64,000 nt of DNA from Boesenbergia rotunda (taxonomy: Eukaryota; Streptophyta; Magnoliopsida; Zingiberales; Zingiberaceae): assembly GCA_024364735.1 (NCBI GenBank), contig JAGFNQ010005223.1, positions 144,174 through 208,173 of the forward strand. The letters run 5' to 3'. The first letter of the stretch is position 1; every line of letters starts with the position of its first letter. The notes under the pieces were generated by a model. It searched no databases, had not been told where the DNA came from, and worked only from the letters and a program-made list of their open reading frames with translations. This document shows, in pieces, positions 56,786-64,000 of the stretch. The position numbers and the translations under genes are program-made.

Positions 56786-57760
56786 ATGTCTAATTTTAAA
56801 TCGCATATTATTTGTTTCACGTGCAGGGAGAGAGGGCACTACAAAAATCAGTGCCCTACTCGTAAGATTCGGTCTACATCACCGGTGGCGAAGGAGGCAC
56901 CAGCGCCAGGAAACCGGAGGGACAAAAGCCATATCAGATGCTTCAAGTGCGAAAAATACGGGCATTTCAAAAACAAATGTCCGGCGAAGGTACGTAAGAT
57001 TTACATTCCAAAAGTAGTACAATTTCCTGCACTGTCCTTAGATAACTCAGTTAATTTTTCTGAAAAATTAAATTTACTGCATAGTAGATTAAATATTTTG
57101 CATGATAAATTACAAAATGTGAATACAATTAAAATATCAGAAATTAATTGTTTAATTCAGAATATCAATTCAGAAATTTCTAATATTAATTCTGATAATT
57201 TATCTGAATCTGATAATTCTTCTGATAAAATTATTTCTGATAATCTTAATTCAGACAAAATTAATCCTAAGGATAATTCAGAATTCAAATTTGAAAATCC
57301 TAAGGATAAATCCGAATTCAAATTTGAATATCTTAGGGATAATTCAGAAATTAATCCTGAAAATCTCAAGATTAATTCAGAAATTAATTCTGAAAATCTT
57401 AAAGATAATCTAGAGATTAATGTTGAAAATATTGAAAAGATATCTGAGGATAATTTTGAAGATAAAATTCTCCTAGATAATAACTTAATCATAGATAATA
57501 TTGAATATTACTATAAAACTTTAACTAGTAGCCCAATTTACTCCACCTACTGTGAGGATATTGAAAAATCTAATATTGAGGAGGATATAGAATTTTCTAA
57601 GATAAAGGCCCTAATTAATGAAAATTACAAAAATTCAAATAAATCAAAATTATTAGAAAAACTTGAAAAGAAAGATAAAAATGAAGAAGAAATTTTTGAA
57701 ATAATAAAAATGATGAATTTAAACCCACAATTATTAATTAATCATTATAATCCGAATTAA
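56786..57760 (+). CDS. NA-4 nucleocapsid-like Gag fragment, two zinc knuckles
   Basis: Likely start ATG 56786 (MSNFK), shared with NA-3; the frame is open far upstream into the LTR (from 56552). CCHC knuckles CFTCRERGHYKNQC and CFKCEKYGHFKNKC are followed by VRKIYIPK, then a long Asn/Asp/Ser/Ile/Lys/Glu stretch with repeated DNSEI and ENLK units and the C-terminal block FSKIKALINENYKNSNKSK...MMNLNPQLLINHYNPN. It is intact, about 324 residues from that start. The block after the repeats agrees with NA-3, which suggests a real protein. It lacks a capsid domain and any enzyme. Confidence 0.78.
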   Translation: MSNFKSHIICFTCRERGHYKNQCPTRKIRSTSPVAKEAPAPGNRRDKSHIRCFKCEKYGHFKNKCPAKVRKIYIPKVVQFPALSLDNSVNFSEKLNLLHSRLNILHDKLQNVNTIKISEINCLIQNINSEISNINSDNLSESDNSSDKIISDNLNSDKINPKDNSEFKFENPKDKSEFKFEYLRDNSEINPENLKINSEINSENLKDNLEINVENIEKISEDNFEDKILLDNNLIIDNIEYYYKTLTSSPIYSTYCEDIEKSNIEEDIEFSKIKALINENYKNSNKSKLLEKLEKKDKNEEEIFEIIKMMNLNPQLLINHYNPN

Positions 57761-58340
57761 ATCTAAGTTAATTCAAATTAAATCCTAAATTAAATCTAAA
57801 TTAATTCAATCTAAATTAATTCAAATTAAATCCTAAATTAAATCTAAATTAATTGAAATTAAATCCTAAATTAAATCTAAATTAATTGAAATTAATTCAA
57901 ATTAAATCCTAATTTAAATCTAAATTAATTCAAATTAAATCCTAAATTAAATCTTAATTAATTTCAAATTAAATCTTAATTAATTTCAAATTAAATCTTA
58001 ATTAATTCAAATTAATTCAATTAAATTCAATTAAATTCAAATTAATTCAAATAATTCAATTAAATTCAATTAAATTCAAATTAATTCAAATAATTCAATT
58101 AAATTCAAATTAATTCAAATAATTCAATTAAATTCAATTCAATTAAATTCGAATTAATTCCAATAATTCAATTAAATTCAATTAAATTCGAATTAATTCC
58201 AATAATTCAATTAAATTTAAATTAATTCAAATAATTCAATTAAATTCAATTAAATTCGAATTAATTCAATTAAATTCAAATTAAACATAAATTAAATTTT
58301 AATTAAATCAATTTAATTCGAATTAAATTCAAAGTAAAAT
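57761..58340 (+). repeat. AATTAAATTC-rich simple array in NA-4
   Basis: Irregular repeats of AATTCAATTAAATTC and AAATCCTAAATTAAATC directly after the Gag stop, matching 32860-33430 in place and style. Confidence 0.85.
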
Positions 58341-60748
58341 TAAGTTGAATTAAAATTAAAAACTTCAATATTAATCCTAATCAATTAATTAACTCAACCT
58401 CAATTAATTCGTAATTAACCTGAATCCAACTAAAATCTTAAATAACTTAAACTCAAACTAAAGTAAAATTTTACCCAAAGTGTAACAATTAAAATTAATA
58501 ACATTAAATATGTCAAAGTGGGTTGACATATTCGCGGGTTCACTCGACATGTATCAAATCGGGAATTTGATACATTTTAGAAACTTAAATAAAATTATTT
58601 GACTTGTTTGACTCATGCATAACTGCCATGACATGCATTTTCTATTCTTTTAAAATATATGACATGTCATGCATATTTAAATTTTATGCATATATTAGAA
58701 CGGCTATAGGAAAAAGAATGATTGAAACTTGATCAACCTAGTATTGGGTGGAGGTGAGATGATAGTACGTTTGGGAAGCCATTTTGGCGGAACTAGCCGA
58801 AGCTACCGATCCAAGACTCAAACTAGTTAGACCAGAATTTTTCAAAAAGTAATTTTGAAAATGAAATTTCATTAAAAGGCTTTGTCAAGGAAAGGGTGGA
58901 TGATCCTATAAGGCTACGGCCAAAGAAGGCCTAGTGCCTCGCCAAGACCTGGAAGCCAATTTTTGAAATTCAAATTCAAGTTACTTCTTGTCAAATTCAA
59001 ATCTAACACAAGCTTCAATTAAATCTTAGAGTTAATAATAAATTAAGAAAAATTATTCAAGCATCTCACAATACACCTATAAGGCAATCATGCTTGTTGT
59101 ATTGATACATCTAAAATGGGTGAGATGTTAAGGACTAATAAATTGAAAAATATTTTTCAAAATTGTTAGAATATTTTCCTAAAAATATATTTTCAAAATA
59201 GTGCTTCAACATAATAATGTTTTTATGAATTCATGCTTGTCTGATTGATTATATATATTATACATTTTCCAAAAATATATCTTTTCAAAAATTTGTTTGA
59301 CTCACTCAATTATACACAAGCCTCTTAGGACAACACTAAAGTTCTTTAAGGCACTTAGATAGAGTCAAACGGTATCAGGTACAGGGGGAGTACTTTTCAT
59401 TTTTTTAAAATTTGCACTTTAAAAAATTACTATTATTTGAAAATACTTTTCAAAAATTGAGCTTTAAATCGTTATCACATGTATTTTTCGAAAAAAAGAG
59501 GGAGATTTATGTTGTAAAATTTACCTGTCTTGTTTGATTTTGATAAACCCCAAAGACACAGAGGAAAGTCCACTTCATAATCTACATGGACTCCTAGGAC
59601 GTGTCAGATTTAGGGGGAGTCTAAATCAAACTTCTGAAACAATTTTGTTTAATTAATTGAAATTATTAAATAATTTCCTTAATTTGAATCAGCCCTTAAG
59701 ACTTAGAGGAAGAGTACTTGTGGTCAACAAGCTTCCCAGGACTAGGTCAAGTTTAGGGGGAGATAAAATTAAAAGAATTATTAAATATATCAAATGTTTT
59801 CATGCGCGGTATTTTCAAATCCTGTTGAAAACATAAGTATTCTTTCAAAATAGTATCAATTTTAAAAAAAATACTATTATTTTCAAAAATTCATCTGGTT
59901 TTTTTTTGAAATAATATCTTGAGTTTGGAAAATCTTCCAGGACACTTAGGAAAATGTCATTGTAGTCAACAAGGTTTCCTATGATTGTGTCAGACTGGAA
60001 GATAAACCAAATCAAGTATTATCACTTTAGAATCTTTACATTTTTCAAAATTAACTTACATCCTATTATTCTGTGACTTACGAAATTTTTTATATAATAT
60101 TTACTTGGGTTGGAAAACTTCCAGGACACTTAGGAAAATGTCCTTGTAGTCAACAAGGGTTCCCAGGATAGTGTCAGACTGGAAAATTAACCAAATAAAG
60201 TTAAATATTATGTTTTCAAAAGTACTTATGTCTTTCAAAGCCAAATATTATTTCAAAAGTATTATCATTTTTTTCAAAATTCTACTAATATTTACTTGAC
60301 CTTGAAAAATATTATGTTTCATAAAACACTTATTTTCGAAAAACAGTTAGTACTTGCAAAATAGGCATAACATTTAATTTTCCAAAATAACATTCTTTCA
60401 AAAGTTATGCATTTTCCAAAAGTACTTAATTATTCAAAAATTCAATTTCAAAGGTACTTATATTTTTCAAAAAATTACATTTTTTTCGCAATATATCATT
60501 CAAAATATAATGCTTTCAAAAATTCTGCACCAAGTATTTTCCAAACGAACCAAAATTTCTCATCGTTGGTGCAAGCATTTTCTTGTGTTTTTTTGATGTA
60601 TGACAAAGGGGGAGAGGTATGCTTAAGTTAGAATTTTTTTTCTTATTTTTATGTTCAAAACCAAAGTCAATTTTTCCCAAAAAATGGTAAGTTAGCCCCT
60701 TAAACCAATCTAACTTAAGTTATTGTCAAACATCAAAAAGGGGGAGAT
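58341..60748 (+). other. NA-4 3' internal non-coding region
   Basis: No credible gene. Four stem-loops at 59553-59603, 59700-59748, 59941-59991 and 60125-60175 match the NA-3 set. A long stem brackets the polypurine tract and LTR start (60713-60738 with 60789-60815). Confidence 0.7.
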
Positions 60749-62343
60749 TGTTGGTGCAAGATGCATCAATGATGTTCCTCTTTAAGTGTTTTAATGTTTG
60801 ACAATACACTTAAGTCAGTGATACAATGAATAAACAAAAGGGAGCAAAAGTGAAGTAACCTGAGTTGAAGAAAAGTTCTAGTTAATCTAGACATTGGAAC
60901 CCTAAAGACCTAGCGAAGGGCTGCTAGGCACCTAGCGAAGGGCTGCTAGGTATTGAAACCCTAAGACCTAACGAAGGGCTGTTAGGCACCTAGCGAAGGG
61001 CTGCTAGGTATCGTAACCCTAAGACCTAACGAAGGGCTGTTAGGCACCTAGCGAAGGGTTGCTAGGTATCGTAACCCTAAGACCTAGCGAAGGGCTGCTA
61101 GGCACCTAGCGAAGGGCTGCTAGGTAACGAAACCCCAAGACCTAGCGAAGGGCTGCTAGGCACCTAGCGAAGGACTGCTAGGTTATCAAGTCTTGGTCCA
61201 AGGGACTAAGCAACTTAGCTGAGCGATGACTAAGGACAGGAGTAGAGACGGGTCAGGGTTTGGGCGTCTCGAGGTCCGGAGGTATCGGAAGCTAAGTAAA
61301 AGTCCACCCGAAGGGCTGGGTGGCAACCGTCTCCTGAAAGGAGTAGGTGAAGGGCGAGTTCTCGGGGATAGGAACTCGTGCCGGTTCGACCTAGGGTTTC
61401 GTGCAAATCCGAAGTCCGAACCAAATCCTTAAGGCTAACATTATATGTATCTATGCTTTGTGTTTGTGTATCTTGCAGGTATCAAGAACCAGAGGCAAAG
61501 CAGGGTAAAAAGTGTGGTTGGCAGGCCTTAAGGGGGGCGCCCCCAGCAAGGGGGGCACCCCCATGCAACCAGGGCGCCCCCAGCAAGGGGGGCGCCCCCA
61601 GGTAGTATTAAACAGGCAGGAAACGTGGTGTATGCAGAACAGGTGCCAACCGGGGCGCCCGGATTAGTAGTTGTTTTGCTGTTTCGAAGCCAGAACACAG
61701 GATAAGCCCTCACGGGGGCGCCCCCAGCATCCGGGGCGCCCTGGTCAACAATCTTATCACCTGCGGCGAGGTAGGCGCAAGGATAAGAGTTGACCGAGTC
61801 TTCCGGGGCGCCCCCAGCGTCCGGGGTGCCCCCAGGAGGCCTATATAAGGGGCTTCGACCCCTCAGCTTTAGACACGACTTCCAAGTACTATTCTGATCA
61901 TTCCGACCGACGACAACGCGCTAGAAACGAGGCTCTACGACCGGGAGGCTCCAGGAGGAGGTGCGCGGCACTTCGGAGGTCCAGATTGGCCGAGCTTCAT
62001 CCTTGTCTTGTTGGTTTGCATTTTGTTAATTACCGTACTTAATTTTTCTATATTATTGCGTGTAATTATACACTGTAAGACGGGTTTTCTCCGCCTCTGA
62101 AAATTCTGGAAAGGAGACCAATAGTGGACTCACGCCGAGTACATAGGCCTTGGACGTACTGACCCTGGGGGGTTGGGAACCAAGTAAATAATCCCGCTGT
62201 GTCCTTGTATTATTGTTTTCTTCGTTCTGTTTGTTTTCCGCTGCTACTAACTCTGAATCTAGAACGAAGATCCGAAAGTTTCTCCGAAAGTTTTTAACGG
62301 TCGATATTCACCCCCCCCCTCTATCGACGGCACCGGTCCTACA
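60749..62343 (+). mobile_element. NA-4 3' LTR
   Basis: 1595 bp, nearly identical to the 5' LTR, but the GGGGGCGCCCCC block has an added ~70 bp at 61517-61585 and has lost one short GCGTCC segment near 61655, so this GC-rich array is unstable. Confidence 0.92.
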
Positions 62344-62348
62344 TTATC

Positions 62349-63002
62349 CTACTTGAATGAGGGCACCGAAACTCCCCGTATCACAAGCAACTCGTCAAAT
62401 CTAGTTGAAGGAAGTGTGGACCTGACTGACTAGACCCATACGCGGGCCTTACGATGCTGACGTGGTCTAATGCTGGACATGGTCTAAGGCTGGACGGGGC
62501 TAATACTGATGTGGTTTTGCTGCGCTCTCCTAGCGATGCACCCCATGTGTTGTTTTAATGAGGAATGATGCGTGCGTACGGGACAATTAATGTTTGATTC
62601 TTTGATATCTGGCATCATTAAGGTTGCGCCACTCTCTCCGCCACCTATCGATTCTACATAGGTTGAGATGTTCTGTTGCCCTACTGCTATGATTTGGCGT
62701 AGGCTTTTTGGCAGAGTGGAATTCGAAGTGACTGTAGTTGTTATGCATCAATAGTTAAGACCTCATCCTGCCTTTTATGTTATTTTCGATCTGACGGCCA
62801 AAATGCCAACAATAGTGTATAATATCCCTTTCTATCGAGGTTTATCCTAGTTTTGCCCACATCTCTTCGTCCTATTTTCTATTCCTCTCTTTTCGGCGAT
62901 ACTTGTCGCTCTCCAACACCCATTGTAATTCTCTTTCGAGCGTAAGTCCTTTCTCGTCGTCCCCCTTTTTTGGTGTGATTATTGCTGTTGCTCAGATTGT
63001 CC
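62349..63002 (+). other. Upstream flank of a decayed transposon gene
   Basis: No gene. Pyrimidine-rich, leader-like sequence at 62870-63000 ends just before an ATG at 63003. Confidence 0.35.
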
Positions 63003-64000
63003 ATGGCGGAACAAGCTCCGATGAGGTTTCTTGGTCTGTGGTACAGAGTGGTGGTGTCGGATATAAACGGGGATAAGTTCTAGGCTATCAAAATAGAGTA
63101 TGAAATTCCCGAGGGTCATCTGATGCTCATTCCTAATGTGATAGAGCGTCCCCATTTACCTCCACAAGGATATATCGTCATCTTTAGAAATCAAATCCTA
63201 ACGAGTCTACGATTTTCCATATATCCATTATTGTAGATATCTGTAAATACTTCCATATTGTCCTATCTCAATTAGCACCCAATGCCATTAGGTATCTATG
63301 CGGGGCAGTAGTAATATTTACCATATATCATATCCCTTTAATCCCTTGGATTTTTTATTTTTTCTATTGTTCGAAGAGACACGAAGTAGGGAGTTTTTAT
63401 TTCCAAGTACGCCTGAAGTTGATCCTCTTCAGGGAAGCTCCATCTTCAATGAAGGGATGGAAGTATCACTACTTCTTCGTCCAACCTTTCCTAGCCCCTG
63501 AATGGCTGCTCGGCTAGATTGAAGAGTTGTCCGGTCACCTCCTCATTGAGACGAATTTTAAGAGTGACCCTATGTTTATTGACGCCTACTCCTTAAACTT
63601 GGCCAATCGACGTTTTGATGTCAATGTGCTAATTCACCATGGGTTTTTGTTAGCTTTTGGCCTGAGCATCATCTCACATGGGCCTCGTGCGGCTCCTTTG
63701 GCAAGTTCTTTAGTGTTTTCCCTTTGTTTTTTGAACTAATTGAGACTATCTACTTGTCTTATGCAGCAGCAAGTATGATGAAGACAAAGCTTTGCGAGGA
63801 CATAGGTCTCGATGATGCAGAGATCGAGACCAGGAGAGTGTCCAAGCTGGCCAAGAAGGATTATACCGTGGAAGAGCTCGCCGCTCAGACGGAAGAGGGC
63901 ACTGGTTCTCAAAACATGCCCCCTCCTTCAAAGAAGAGGTTCGCCGTTAGGGATGGAAATTGGCCAGGCGGCATGTCAGGGGCCTGTGGCCTGGCCTATG
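63003..64000 (+). pseudogene. Decayed transposon-derived gene (Transposase_28-like), cut by window end
   Basis: Reading across frames gives MAEQAPMRFLGLWY, then EYEIPEGHLMLIPNVIERP, PPQGYIVIFRNQI, RFSIYP, SQLAPNAIRYLCG and MKGWKYHYFFVQPFLAPEWLL in order. These are the recurring blocks of a plant protein family known from gypsy-type and other transposons (Pfam Transposase_28, from memory), typically PPPG...VY, GLRFPLHPF, SQLAPN and GWK..FFFV. There are several stops and shifts (for example 63080, 63235, 63500). A CTTATGCAG acceptor-like site at about 63760-63768 precedes a last open stretch that leaves the window. Confidence 0.6.

Larger units (their letters stand above)
55111..62343 (+). mobile_element. 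NA-4, complete non-autonomous LTR retrotransposon
   Basis: 7233 bp with LTRs 55111-56680 and 60749-62343 and a perfect target duplication TTATC (55106-55110 and 62344-62348). An iMet-type primer site (TGGTATCAGAGCC at 56683) and a polypurine tract AAAAAGGGGGAGAT are present. The internal 4.1 kb hold one Gag-like frame with two zinc knuckles, an AATTAAATTC-rich block and structured non-coding DNA. No protease, integrase, RT or RNase H. Same family as NA-3, different subfamily. Confidence 0.92.

Overview
The window is plant nuclear DNA, probably from a monocot with a large, transposon-filled genome. It holds long nested LTR retrotransposons with plant-type primer-binding sites, introns with GT/AG borders, and one host gene. 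That gene, a plastid heme oxygenase, has a protein most like grass HO1 as I remember that family. I cannot name the species. About nine tenths of the window is mobile DNA.

Layout. (1) 1-25130: a Ty1/copia element of SIRE/Maximus type (called copia-1) holds a Ty3/gypsy Athila-type element (2439-21002, minus strand). The Athila right LTR is split by a further element X (12965-19816), and X contains a lone LTR Y (15617-17026), so insertions are four levels deep. (2) 25637-44781: a second Ty1/copia element (copia-2, TSD AATCG) is split in its reverse transcriptase by a third copia (copia-3, 28392-43110, minus strand, TSD CATCT). Copia-3 is in turn interrupted by a tandem, recently duplicated non-autonomous element (NA-3, 29277-37227). 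(3) 45004-48380: a four-exon HO1 gene on the minus strand, with only 222 bp between its stop codon and copia-2 and 263 bp between its start codon and the next transposon. (4) 48644-52260: a 3.6-kb foldback Mutator-like element with about 1-kb terminal inverted repeats, a perfect 9-bp TSD and a core of 158-bp tandem repeats. (5) 53580-62343: a solo LTR (TSD GGATG) and a complete non-autonomous element NA-4 (TSD TTATC). (6) 63003-64000: a decayed transposon-derived gene of the Transposase_28 type.

Working together. Only HO1 looks like a functional host gene; its product makes biliverdin for the phytochrome chromophore. Every retrotransposon reading frame shows stops, shifts or deletions, or encodes only a zinc-knuckle Gag fragment. 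NA-3, NA-4 and Y share a core promoter and the same LTR repeat families, and NA-3/NA-4 share the polypurine-tract context of copia-1, so they look like non-autonomous relatives that would need enzymes from a SIRE-like partner.

The most interesting signal is structural. The copia-1/NA/Y/solo-LTR group carries several recurrent inverted repeats whose stem sequences change between copies while pairing is kept: arrays of small hairpins in U3, a hairpin with a TTCACCC loop at the LTR 3' end, a long stem bracketing the polypurine tract and LTR edge, and four spaced stem-loops in the 3' internal region of NA-3/NA-4. All of this was read by eye, without alignment or folding software.
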